64,000 nt of DNA, from contig MNCI01035053.1 of assembly GCA_015680685.1 (NCBI GenBank), positions 55,098-119,097 on the forward strand. Direction: 5' to 3'. The position numbers and the translations under genes are program-made. Under the pieces are notes generated by a model. It was not told where the DNA came from and ran no database searches. It worked only from the letters and a program-made list of their open reading frames with translations. Shown piece by piece: positions 1-11,215 of the stretch; positions within the stretch are counted from its first letter, which is position 1; every line of letters begins with the position of its first letter. The DNA is from Gnetum montanum (taxonomy: Eukaryota; Streptophyta; Gnetopsida; Gnetales; Gnetaceae).

Positions 1-369
1 TTTTTTTTTTCACTTGCTAATTTTATCATGCCAACCTGTTCCATGAAATGGCCAAAATATGCCAACACTTTCCTTGCTTCCTTTGCATTTTGATTTCTTC
101 ATTCCTTGTCCATGATCTTGCACTTTCGCATGTTCCAATGATGTTAACTTTGTTTGTAAGTTATGTGATCTTTGTCCATGTTTTTGAATTCTTACATGTT
201 CACTTGAGACCTTGTGGATGACCTTTTCCTTTAAGCTCACTAGTTCGTTCTTTGTCATCTCATCTTGGTTTCTCATGTACTTTGTCCTACAAACACAACA
301 ACCACACAACCATACAAACAACTTTTGATTCCATTTTACTTAATTTTTTGACATACCAATAGGTTAACA
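1..369 (-). repeat. Element F 3' LTR (partial)
   Basis: Positions 85-369 align closely with 4553-4841 in the same orientation. Shared landmarks are CTACAAACACAACAACCACA and the GACATACCAA end. On the minus strand the LTR starts TGTTAACC at 369. The rest lies beyond the left edge. The open frame here (10-321, minus) is a by-product of the LTR and not a gene. Confidence 0.85.
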
Positions 370-385
370 ATCTTCCCATTTTTTG
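370..385 (-). other. Element F polypurine tract
   Basis: Read on the minus strand, a purine-rich AAAAAATGGGAAGAT lies directly against the TGTTAACC start of the 3' LTR. This is the expected place for the plus-strand primer and it confirms the minus orientation. Confidence 0.65.
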
Positions 386-1950
386 TGATGTTCAAAATTT
401 AAGAAAATTGGTTAGTGATCATACAAATATAGTCCATACTCTTCCCCTTTTTAAACAATATAAAAAAGGATAATGCACATTGAGCCTATAAAGAGATATT
501 ATAAAAGAACAACAATTCAATAGTATAACCCAAAAAATAATTCTTTCCTTTCCTAAGAAGTAGCTACATCATAGTCACAAAAGATATGCATTGTGCTCAA
601 TCTCTATTCAAATAAATCTCTAAGTAACATAAAGCTTTTGTAAAGATATTACTATAATGAATGTTGTCAATCATTTGCAACCCTTTAGAATAGATATATG
701 AGTACTTCTTACTTTAGTGAAGACCCTATAAACAAGAGATTCTTAATTACTCAAGGGAAGATAAATTCATAACATGCTAAAATACCATTAGATGAAAAGA
801 CACAACCTTAAATATCAAATTTGTATGTTGTCTTCAATTAAGATTTGTTATTTTCAATTTAAAACAAGATTAGAAAGAACAAGTCACAACTAATCCAAAC
901 ATTAAAAAACTTGTAATTAATTCCTAAGAGAGAATAAACTTGAATGCCAAAGGTCAAAGATTGAGCATATAGAATTAGATCTCATTTAAAATTGATATCT
1001 TCAAGATTTTAAAAACATCTCTTAGCATAATTTTCAAGGGGATTAATATTTGAGGATCAAATAACCTATCTTTTTGAACCAATAAAATCATATGATAAAC
1101 CAATATGTCAAGATTCCATCAAAACTCAACTCTTATGAAAACATCATGAAGGTAATTATATGGCAAGGAAGAGAAGATACACTTTTCAAAATAAATTCTC
1201 ATGAAGAAGGATAAATACCAAATAAAAACAAGCTAATTTCCAAAAATAGCCAAGAATATTTTAGCAAGATGTTTAAACAATAACCAAAAGATATCACACT
1301 AGTAAAATGTCTGTAAGGCATCTTAACCAAGAATTAATCTTACTTTTACCTTGGATACTATGCCATAACCTTACATGACATGCATTCTTTCTCATTTTGT
1401 GATATTTTTCTATTTGAGTATTTCTTGTCTGAAGTCTTCAAAGACTTCCCCTATATTGATAATGAGGAACAAGCTCCTCCTACACATGTGCAGATGTTCT
1501 TGGGCTTTTAAGATTAACTTGTAAGATTGTAAATCACCAAAGCACTACAACTGTAGATCAACATTAAGATCAAATGTGAAGACTAAGGTCTCCAATTAGT
1601 AATATTGATGAAATTTTCAAAGGCTTATCATATCTCATACATAGAAAAAATAATCTAAAGCACATGAGCTTAGAAGTAGATCATGCAAGATAGAAAGCAC
1701 GACAAAACTAATTGAATTTATTATAAGATAGAGGCCCAAAAGAACTTAATACAAGTGCCACACATATTTTCATAAAATCAATTGCATCAAGCTCAAAATG
1801 AAAATAAGAGATGCTCTAAACAATTATTCCAAAACTGATCTAAACAAGACATAAAAAATTTGAACTTTTCAAATCATATAATTATAGATTAACTAACAAG
1901 CAAAGAGATGGAAACTAACCTTGACCTACCTTGCTTGCAAATGAGAAGAG
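386..1950. other. Non-coding interior of element F
   Basis: AT-rich sequence between the gag remnant and the 3' LTR of F. I find no RT, RNase H or integrase motif on either strand and no repeat of note. Confidence 0.5.
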
Positions 1951-1959
1951 AAGAGTAAC

Positions 1960-2590
1960 GGAGTTTGAGATTACGTTCCATATCATGACGTACCTTCTCA
2001 TCCTTAGGTTCTCTTTCATTAGATCATCTATGTGATGTCTCTACTTGTTCATGTTCATTATGATAGAACCCTTGATCACTTATTGCATTATTTTTAGTTC
2101 TTCACTTTTCTTCATTTTCAACTACTGGTGCCTGCATAATTTCCTTATGAAAGTCTTTTTGACAAGACCAAGCATCAATCTTGTTTTGATCATCATGAGA
2201 ATAGTTAAGGGTTTTCTTACTATCATCATTTTTACCCAAAAATAAAGTATTCTCCTCATGAGCCATATTATCAAACCTAACTATGCTTGAGCATGAATTT
2301 TCATGTGTGACTTTCTTGAAATTCTTTGGATGTTTTTTAGGAGTCTCTTCTTCTTGAACCTTTCTACAATTCTTATTAAAAAAGGTTAGTTGTTGAATCT
2401 CAGATTTTATGTCTAATATTTCTTCTTTCACTTCAAAGTGGATAGCATCTAGCTTAGAAATTACAAATTTCTTTGCCTTCTTAATCAAATAATGTAAAAG
2501 AAAAAATTCTTCTTTAAGCTCACTATACCTTTCATCACACTTACCCCCTTGTTCAACCACATGTGAGTAGTTTTCATCTATAAGCACCAT
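1960..2590 (-). pseudogene. Element F gag C-terminal region (coiled coil)
   Basis: The minus frame is open for about 160 codons (2590-2102) and continues in charged sequence past one stop to about 1960. It is rich in Lys and Glu with heptad-like spacing, for example SELKEEFFLLHYLIKK, and looks like a coiled coil. SIRE-like copia gag proteins commonly have such a region after the zinc knuckle, which supports the assignment. The start is not real: the frame belongs to the gag that begins at 3610. No catalytic motif is present. Confidence 0.55.
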
Positions 2591-2689
2591 GCATATGAGG
2601 TGTGAATCTTTGAAAGAATTGCATGCTTCTTCTTCACTCTACTCACCATCGTCCCAACTTATATAAAATTTGGTCTTTTTGATTCTTCA

Positions 2690-3610
2690 TCATTGGATCT
2701 ATCCTTTGGCTAAACCCTACTATCACTAGGACATTTGGAGGCCATATGGCCTCTTCCCCCATAAAACCAAAATTGTATGAAGAGAAATATAAGTTAGAAT
2801 TCAATAAGTTTTTACTATTTCTATACCTTTGAATAGATTGGGTCTTTTCTGAAATGCTTCTTTATTTCTTCTTGTCAACGAATGATATAGCTTTTTTGGG
2901 AAAATAGCAATCTCATTTTCACTACCTTCTTCATGCTAATTGAGCTCCTACTCCTTGGAGGTAGTCTCTAGAGTAATCAATCTTTCTTAGATGGCTCCTT
3001 TGCTTATGAGATTCATTTCATAGGCAATTAGAGAACTTTGAAGTTTCTCAAATTTCAAATTGGAGAAATCTCCAATCTCTTCCATAGCTGTGACCTTTGA
3101 TCTAAACTCTAGTTGAAGAGTTCTAATCATTTTGATGATGACATCATGCTCGTGCAAACATTTACCTATACCTCTAATAGCTACAACAACATCATTTTCT
3201 CTAGATAAGTAATCTTTTATTTTCTCACCTTCTATCATTTTGAGTTTATCATATTCACTTTGCTAAACTAACAATTTAGATTTGTTGACAATAGACATTA
3301 CTTCATAAGTAGCTTTTAAAGTTTAACAAATTTCTTTGGCTATTTTACATCCTACTACTCTATTAAATTAAGATTTATTCAAGGTGTAATATAAACAATT
3401 CTTTGCTTTAGAATCAAAGATAAACTTATCTTTCTCCTCTTGCGTCCATTTGTTGTGAGGCTTGATGATGTCAATGAAGCTATCTATAGGTATAGCATAG
3501 CCTTCAAGGATTGACTTCAAAACTTCAAATCATGCTTGCATTCTAGCTTTCCAATAAAAAAAGTTGAATTCATTGAACATGGGTGGCTTTATGTAAGATG
3601 TCCCCTCCAT
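2690..3610 (-). pseudogene. Element F gag, N-terminal and zinc-knuckle part
   Basis: The start codon is read at 3610-3608, about 40 nt after the primer site (MEGTSYIKPPMFNEFNFFYW). The WKARMQ and EEKDKFIFDSKAKN segments, and the 3238-2987 stretch with KIKDYLSREN and VVVAIRGIGK, match the copia gag domain (UBN2/DUF4219 type). This is the capsid-like protein that packages the element's RNA. A zinc knuckle remnant lies at about 2765-2720 on the minus strand. Only its His and last Cys survive (GRGHMASKC); the first two Cys positions read Phe and Tyr. Several in-frame stops confirm it is dead. Confidence 0.8.
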
Positions 3611-3651
3611 TGTTCACTCTTGATGTTGATGATGACAAAGAAGAATACCAA

Positions 3652-3663
3652 GGTTTGATATCA
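3652..3663 (-). other. Element F primer binding site (initiator-Met tRNA type)
   Basis: The minus strand reads TGATATCAAACC. The canonical plant site is TGGTATCAGAGC, so there are three differences, all G-to-A. It lies two bases after the 5' LTR. Confidence 0.7.
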
Positions 3664-3665
3664 CT

Positions 3666-4841
3666 TGTGAATTGTTGAACTTATAAAGGAGGGATGAATA
3701 TGTTTCCAAAAATAAAATTCTTTGGGACAAAGCATACACACCAAATTTAATGTGGTTCCCCATCTTGGGTAGTCCACACTTGGAGGGTAGTTCATAAGAA
3801 TGCCTCCAAATTTTTTTTCTCTCAAATGTGGTTTGAAGGGCACCACACCATGTACAAGCTCTAAGATCCTCTCCAAATGATTCAATGCTATGAATTCACT
3901 TAATCCTGTAAGGTCCTAACAAGATTATAATTTTTTTTCCAAGATCCCACAACCTTTACAATCTTGAGCTTTTCTCTAGAGTGTTGTGGCGCTACACCAA
4001 CTCTCAATCCCATAGGATCCTAACAAGCACAAGCAAGATGCCTTCCCTTAAGAAGCACATCAATCCTACAAGACAACAGAAGAGAACAACAATTACAAGG
4101 GATGAATGCAACTCAATTTGTTGATCCTTGTACTTGAGGCACAACTCACTTTACAACAGACAAAAGATAATACAATGAGAAGCAACAATGATTACAATGA
4201 TTGTAAAAGGATTACACAATGATTGTACAAAAGCTTGCACATTTCCTGATAAGAATCATGTCTTCTTATAGCCACTATATTTTCAAATTTATCTTGGAAC
4301 TTGTGCAATGGCTATTTAACAATCATGGAAGACATATTCTTTGTGGTTGAGACATCTTTCTACATCTAGCCTCCATTCTGGGAAGACATCTTTATCTAAT
4401 GAAAGATGTCTTTATGTAATTGGCCTTCATTCTAGGAAGACATCTTTGTCTGATGAAAGACATCTATTGTTTTGCAAAAACATCTTTGCCTATGCTACCT
4501 TCAATTTTTCCAGGACGTCTACTTTTTCTTGGAGACATCTTTCTTTGCTTCCTTTGCATTTTGATTTCTTCATTCCTTGTTCATGATCTCGCACTTTTGC
4601 ATGCTCCAATGATGTTAACTTTTTTTGTAAGTTATTTGGTATTTTTCCATGTTCTTTTAATTCTTACATGTTCTCTTAAGACCTTGTGGATGACCCTTTC
4701 CTTTGAGCTCACCAGTTCATTCCTTGTCATCTCATCTTGGTTCCCCATGTACTTTGTCCTACAAACACAACAACCACACAACCATACAAAAAAATTTTTA
4801 TTCCATTTTCCTTAACATTTTGACATACCAAAAGGTCAACA
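3666..4841 (-). repeat. Element F 5' LTR
   Basis: An LTR of about 1176 bp, TG...CA on the plus strand, with its minus-strand start at 4841 (TGTTGACC). It aligns with the partial LTR at 1-369. It contains two copies of a 54-bp direct repeat (next entry). The open frames at 4341-4815 are by-products of this repeat and not genes. Confidence 0.8.
4371..4475. repeat. 54-bp tandem repeat in element F LTR
   Basis: CATTCTGGGAAGACATCTTT (from 4374) recurs as CATTCTAGGAAGACATCTTT (from 4428), a 54-bp period. Further GAAGACATCTT-like half copies lie on both sides (4328, 4350, 4531). The other LTR of F seems to lack the extra copies, so the array probably changed copy number. Confidence 0.65.
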
Positions 4842-5538
4842 TAGGTGTGATAGAGGTGTAACATGTTTATATTTATAATTTCTATTATTTTTTATTTGTA
4901 AATACAGTAAAGGAAGCAATGGTTGAAATATTAAACTTTACTAATTAATAACTAAGCTATCATAAACATGAAGCATCCATTCCCACTTTTCATAGACATC
5001 CTAAACATATACTAACATTGTTGGGTTACCAAGTTTTTACTACTAGGCATATTAAGTATTCACTACTGGGATTAACAAGCATTAGTATATTATGCTTGAA
5101 GTGGTTGTACTTACATTACTTATGAATCAGGATTTTTAAATGCTTAAGTAAAAGAAAGTAAATTTCATATAAAGTATAATGTTTGAAAGTAAACTTAAAC
5201 TAATCCAAGTGTTGCAATGGACAAAAGAATTCTTGATTTTATTTTTGATCATGCAACTATGTCTAGGTACATATGCACTTAGATAAAATTTCATACAGTC
5301 AATTCAATCCATGCTACCAGTGCTTAGAGGAAAATTTTACCAAGTTTTATAGGATAAAATTACAACATTTTGTCTAAGGAATTAACAAATAGTAGCATAA
5401 ATGTAGCTAGTATGCATACTTATATAGGCTTTGGGAGGATCAATGTCAACGCACATGCATCAACCTATCCTAAGATGCATCAATAGGACTACATCCATAT
5501 ACATGCATTGATGTAGATGACTTGTTGACACTTCATCA
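4842..5538 (-). repeat. Element D 3' LTR (partial)
   Basis: It aligns with D's 5' LTR. CATCCTAAAC, GCCAAGT(A)TTTACTA and TTATGCTTGAA at about 5005-5105 match 20278-20380. On the minus strand it starts TGATGAAGTG at 5538, as does the family LTR start TGATGA. The opposite end (expected near TGGTGAGTGG) is missing and probably lies on the far side of element F. Confidence 0.7.
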
Positions 5539-6144
5539 TTGAGAAAATATAGGTTTAAGCTATTTGAAATAATTTCATCTAACTTTTAATATATGTATAT
5601 CTTAGGATTTTCATGCCTAGCAAAGTAAACATTTAGAGACACTTTGCAGAGAAGTTGTTAGAAGCACTACAATAGATCAAAGAAAGATCAGTAAGAAGAC
5701 TTTGATACTTTAGTAATCACTTCATTTAGCTCTATATTTACATACCACTTCTATCTACTATTTTCCAAAGTATAATGTAAGATAATGAAGGTAGCAAAAG
5801 AAACCATGAAATGGGGATGCGCAAGAATCATGCTCAAGATTAAAATGAAAGGTAGAATCTGTTTTATGCATGTTTAAATAATGATATTATATTATGCTAT
5901 AAATTCTAACATTATCTCTTAATTAATGCAAGAAACAACTCTTAGTGAAGAAGGAAGCATAAAAAGTTAGTTTTAGAAAAAGAACAATTTTTCAAAAACA
6001 ATATAGTAATTCAATTGGATGCATTGGTCATGAAATGTAATTTTAATTTTTTTCTTCTCTAAATTCACTTTTGATGTAGGTTCATAAGAAAGACAATGAA
6101 GGTTTTGTAAAGGGTTCAAGTCAACAAAGTACTTCTTTTCTTAT

Positions 6145-6600
6145 CATATTTCTTTTGGTAGTACTTTTTTTGTAACTCATAATGTGTTATGAACATGTTT
6201 ATCTCAATAGTTGTTCATAACTTATGTTGTATTATAAATACTTTTGTTCTAAATTGTCAAAAATAGAATTTTGTACATCACTAAGTTCTTAATGAACTTA
6301 ACTTCATGATAATACTCATACTTCATTCAGGCATCTTTGAGGGAACTTCATTGTCTTCTCTTAAACTATGTTAATTCTACATTGGCATAACTTTACTATG
6401 CTTACGGATTAGCTCTCATAAGAATCTTTTCTTTTATTTCATTGTAACCTTTCCAAATGGTCTTTTCTTATTATCTAAGAAACTAGATCAAGCTATATAT
6501 GATACAACTTGAAGCTTTTCTTCTTCTTTAAGAAACTAGATCGTGTACTGCTATGATAGCCCCTATCATGCTTGTCTTGGTAGATAATTGCTTATATTTT
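6145..6600. repeat. Direct repeat, left copy
   Basis: This segment aligns with 7440-7890. Shared blocks include AATGTG(T/G)TATGA, AACTTATGTTGT, TTAATGAACTTA and AACTAGA(T/C)CA(A/G)GCTAT. The two copies are about 1.29 kb apart and clearly diverged. They may be the LTRs of a short TRIM-like element or a tandem duplication. I see no PBS after the left copy. Confidence 0.6.
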
Positions 6601-7439
6601 CTTTTCAATATTATACTGTCATAACTTATCTAGAGTTTGAAAGGCTTATTCTATAAGATTTATTTCTTGGATTCTTATCTCACTAAGGCTTAGGATAATT
6701 ACAATTAGTTTCTAGTAGAGGGAGTTAATCATGTTGTTTTTTTATTATTCATATATCTTCCTCTAATGTTATGGACTTTATTTTCATACTATTATTCTTT
6801 GTTACTTTCTTAAGTTAAGTGTATCTAGATAATGTCCACCTTGTCTTAAATTCATAGCACAACATAGGTTAAATATTCTATGTGATGTTCTTGCAATGAA
6901 TGAGTATTGCAAGTTTCCATATGCCTCGATGTTACACATGAATGCTAGAAAACACCTTTCATTATCTATCTTAGCATTCTAAGTTTATCATCTATGGTCT
7001 CCATCTTTATTCAAGTTTTCAAACTTCTTTTTTGTACAAAATGATGATGCCTCTTATTGTTCACCAAATTTATTTTGCTTATCCATATCTTACTTATTGT
7101 CTTTATCTTATTCTTGTAGTTATCTCAAAATGGTTTAAAGCATCATATCTCTTGTAACATCCCTTCAATTAATATATCAACAACCATTCTATTTCTTTTC
7201 TACATATTTGTTAGTCTTTATTTTGCTACTAACTTCTTCTTAGAATACATCATTACCTTGATCAAATCATATAGGTTTCATTACTATGTTACAAATAAGT
7301 ATATATTTACACTCTTAGGAAACTCTAATTTATTAGGAATGATGTTCTGAGAATTATCATGGAATTCATAACATAGACTTAATATTCTTATCATATTTGT
7401 AGTTTATAACATTCATTCATAAGCTTTCCTCTAAATCTT

Positions 7440-7890
7440 CCTTTTGATATTGCTTTTGTTGTCACTTACAATGTGGTATGATCATCTTTATCTCGATAGT
7501 TATTTGTAACTTATGTTGTGTATGAATACTTGTGTTCTAACTTGTCATAGCTATACTTTCATACTTCAATAAGTTTTTAATGAACTTAGCTTCACATCAA
7601 TTCTTGTATTTCATGAAACCATATGTGACTTAACTTCATCATCTTCTCTTGTACTTCATTAATTCTACATTAATTAATTTCACTATACTTATGAATTAGT
7701 TCTTGTAAGTATTTTTTTTCTTTCATTCTATCATAATCTTCTAGATGCCCTTCATTTCTTATCTAGGAAACTAGACCAGGCTATGTATGACACAACTTGG
7801 ATCTTCTCTTATTCTTTGAAAAACTAGATTCTTTGTTACAGTAATCTCCCTTTCCTCCTATAATACTTATTTATCAATTCTACAAATGGA
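7440..7890. repeat. Direct repeat, right copy
   Basis: Partner of 6145-6600, same orientation. About 820 bp of AT-rich sequence without ORFs separates the two. Confidence 0.6.
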
Positions 7891-10419
7891 ACTAATTACT
7901 AATTGTTCATATTAGTATTTATAATTTATATAATGCTGAGGAATATAACCATACAAATGGTATCATGAACTTTCTTTTATGGATATTACTTATTATTCTG
8001 AGATTTCATTTATTTCTTATTCTTATGTTTATTCCAATTCTTTTATTACTTCACTTTCTAACACTTCACTTTACTTTTTCCTTTGAATCTAAGCTTCATC
8101 TTAATATTTTGTAAAGTGTTATGAATATTCTCAAGATTTGTCACATTATTATGAAAGAAAGTTCTTACGAATTTCTTCACTTGTTATTATATTTCTTACA
8201 ACACACATGATTAGATAGGTTTTAGTATAGAATTAATAATATAAAATTATCAATCATTATCATGTGAATACAAATAAGGAGACATTGTTTTTGTGGATGA
8301 CATTATGATGAAGTTCTTTGAAGAGGATAGAAGATACTTAATTTTGATAGAGATATATAATCAAAAACACTTCAATAATAATTACTGCCTACCCTAACAA
8401 AAATATACAAAAACATGTTACCATTTTCATAAAGGCAGGGACATCAATTTGAGTTACATTTTAAATTAAAAAAGAACTATAGTGTCATCTGCTTATGTAA
8501 ACATATATTAAGTATAAAGGTTAATTTTTCACAAAGGGTGATCATTGTTTTGTAGTATAGAATGCTTATCATCATTACAAATTATATCCAATAATTATTA
8601 ATAGATGTTATATGCATTCAATCATGAGAGAAGCAAAAAGCTTCTCAACACTACTACTTCATGAGTCAACAAATGAACTATTGCTTTTTGGCTTAGGAGA
8701 AACCTATGTAGCATAAAAATTGGATGTAGAAACTAATTCCAAAGAGTCAATAGCCCAAAATACATACCTCTTAAAATCAATGATGATGAGATCATTGAAA
8801 TTAATTACCTTTAATTTCAATAAATTAAGAAGTCTAGGAAATTAGAGAAAATGCATTATTCAACTGTAGAATATACAACCTCCATATCAAAAGAAAAAAT
8901 ATGATTAGAATAATTTGAGACACTATGTTTAAAATTAGAAAGTTATGGTAGAAAATTTGTTTCACCTAAAAGGATATCAATGTACATAAAAAATGAGGAT
9001 ATTCAAGGGAATGTAAAAATATTGAAGGCTGAGAAACCAAAAATAAAGCTTATGAAGCAATAATAATGATGGAAGGATACCAAAGTTGAAGCTTAAACAT
9101 TACCTAAATGGTATCAAGGATTCCCTAGAAGAGAACATAATAAAAATGATCATGGACTTAAGGACAAACAACAATAGCCAAAAAAAAAACAAACTAAATG
9201 AAAAAAATACATATAGAAATAGAGGAAAAAATCAGAATCTAATGGAATTAGCTTACATAGTCCCATAGACAAAGAATTTGAGGAGCCAGTAACTATATTA
9301 AAGAAGACCAAAACATGTTCTTATTTATTATATCAAAAATATGAAGTAATCATAAAAGGATACTAAAAGTGTAGCTTGTTTTGTCATCTAGATAAGAATT
9401 CGTAATAAGAGGAGCAATTTCAGTTACCACAAAATTCAAGGAATTTATTAACATTCTTTCAATAAATAAACATATAGATGATATGATGCAATTGTTTAAA
9501 TTATATGGCTATAGTAATTCTTAATAATAATATTTCTATTCCTATTTTTGTTCATTACTTCCACTAATAAACTTCTTCTTTGTACTAAATCTTTAAAAAA
9601 CATCATTAATTAAAAGTTTTTAAAATAAAATTTTCAAAAAAATTTACAATCTATTATACTAAAATTTTTATCTATATTTCTAAGGTTAATATATTAATAA
9701 ATTTATGTTATATCATCATGTACATTATTTTGACTATGTACACATAAAGAGAAATTTTACGAATCAAATGATACATTCATGCACATGAAGATTTTGGATT
9801 TTTCAAGTGTTTATAAAGAATGCCATACAAATAGACACAAGCATCATGTACAGAAAGAAAAGTATTCACTCTTTTAATCTAAAAATAGTCAGCATTCAAC
9901 AGCTAAAAGAACTTCTATAATCAATTAAACAAATTAAATACTTAAATACTTCATAAAAATAAAATTTAATATAATTTTGACTTATTCAAAAGTAAAAACA
10001 TTTCATTGTTGCACAATTTCAAGATTAAGCTTACAATAATGTACATGTTTACTATACCTATAAAATGTATTTGTCAAATTTCTACATGCAAATATATCTA
10101 TAGAATGTATTATGAGCTCAATATTTTTATCAAGAATTCTTACCCTAACTTAGATAAATAAAAATTTATTACATGAAAAAACTCTTTGATGCAACAAAAT
10201 TATGATGTTCAACTCTAGTTTTTAACTTTATTTTATTAAAAGTATTTTTCTAAATTGTTGCAACCTTCCCTTCTAAATGAATAAACCTCTTGAACTTCAT
10301 ATCTAAGTTGAAAGAATATTATAAGTTTTATGAAATTCTTACAAGATTAAAATTGGAATGGAACTACTTTAAAATTAATGAAAACTTTCCTTATTCTTCT
10401 TTCTAATACACTATGCTTA

Positions 10420-10542
10420 TGAACAATGTCCTCTTGGATTATCAATTGCATTTTCTACCAATTGAGCTTAAGATTTATCTTTGCATAGCATTTTCAAACT
10501 TGATCAAGATATTTCAAGGACTACTTAAAATAAGAATGATAG
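10420..10542 (-). pseudogene. Element D reverse transcriptase, downstream fragment
   Basis: On the minus strand this fragment continues the RT palm and thumb region cut by element E. The short motifs YLDQV and LKLNW match the conserved stretch that follows the catalytic motif in plant gypsy RTs, where A has the equivalent NHLK...LQLNW. The frame is the same as that of the RT fragment ending at 15645 once E and one copy of the target duplication are left out. In-frame stops are present. Downstream of about 10420 the similarity fades. Confidence 0.75.
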
Positions 10543-11039
10543 TGTGACATCCCATCTCTTGTTAAGGGTAGAATTATACTATAATCATGTAATTAGCCTT
10601 CAGAAGAAGGGGTGCCTCATTATGAGGAGTTACAACTATTCACCATACCTCTCAAGAATGGATTTGATTTGTGGCATTTAAGGCCAAGGTTAGCTATCAT
10701 ATCATTATGGAGTTATGGAGCCAAGATTAGCAAGTGATGAGAGCCAAGTGAAGTAGGACAAGGGACTGATCACCCCTTCAACTAGATAACCTAAGCATGG
10801 TGGCAATGTTGGATTACCTCTAAGGTCTTAAGTGTCATAGAAAGATAACCTAGAGTACGTTATAGTGTACCAACCAGATATTAATAAAAATTTCTATTGT
10901 TTTCTTTTTCTACTCAATTCCATGTTCATTTCTCATTATTTTCCAAGTTATACAAGAAATCAAGTTATTTCCATGCAATGTGATGTTTTTACACAAGAAA
11001 TGATTGTATTTCATTGACATCCAAGAATGGGATGTCACA
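10543..11039 (+). repeat. Element E 5' LTR
   Basis: It begins TGTGACATCCCAT and ends ATGGGATGTCACA, a perfect 13-bp terminal inverted repeat. It aligns over its length with 15150-15644, with shared AATTAGCCTTCA, ATTATGAGGAGTTA and CCTCTAAGGTCTTAAGT. Confidence 0.92.
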
Positions 11040-11041
11040 TT

Positions 11042-11053
11042 TGGTATTAGAGA
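11042..11053 (+). other. Element E primer binding site (initiator-Met tRNA type)
   Basis: TGGTATTAGAGA lies two bases after the LTR. It differs from TGGTATCAGAGC at C-to-T and at the last base. Confidence 0.8.
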
Positions 11054-11215
11054 AAATCAAAATTCAGGAGCCAACGTAGAAGAGAGTAGAAAAAATATAT
11101 AATTAAATTTTATTTTTATTAATATATGAATGAGATACATCGAGAAGAGGGATATGAAAATATATGTGGGATAAATCAATAATAGGGATATGAAAGGAAG
11201 TGAAAGAAGGGAGAT

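Larger units (their letters stand above)
1..4841 (-). mobile_element. Element F: Ty1/copia-type LTR element, 3' end cut by window edge
   Basis: This is a minus-strand copia-type element. Two copies of the same LTR flank it: a partial 3' LTR at the left edge and a complete 5' LTR at 3666-4841. The PPT and PBS both place it on the minus strand. Only gag-like coding remains. The 386-1950 stretch between gag and the 3' LTR shows no RT, RNase H or integrase, so this copy looks non-autonomous or internally deleted. The gag resembles the SIRE/Maximus style, with a UBN2-like domain, a zinc knuckle and then a coiled coil. It probably inserted into the 3' LTR of element D, because D's LTR resumes at 4842 and lacks its first 200-300 bp. 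The left flank and left target duplication lie outside the window. Confidence 0.8.
5539..10419 (-). other. Decayed interior of element D, no recognisable gene
   Basis: Very AT-rich sequence where D's RNase H, integrase and any third reading frame should lie. I cannot recognise any of them. The stretch is about 2.4 kb shorter than the same interval in A, so deletions are likely. The only structure I can support is the direct repeat pair described separately. The 9086-9268 open frame is Lys/Asn-rich low-complexity sequence without recognisable features. Confidence 0.5.

Noticed and set aside
10-321. 103-codon minus-strand open frame with a Cys-rich start
   Set aside because: It lies inside the F LTR, and the other LTR copy does not keep the frame.
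4341-4815. Two overlapping plus-strand frames of 81 and 131 codons
   Set aside because: They translate the 54-bp repeat and LTR of F in antisense. No family features.
10543-11039. Perfect 13-bp inverted repeats suggesting a DNA transposon or MITE
   Set aside because: The segment is repeated directly at 15150-15644, with a PBS, PPT and 5-bp target duplication, so the inverted repeats are LTR ends.
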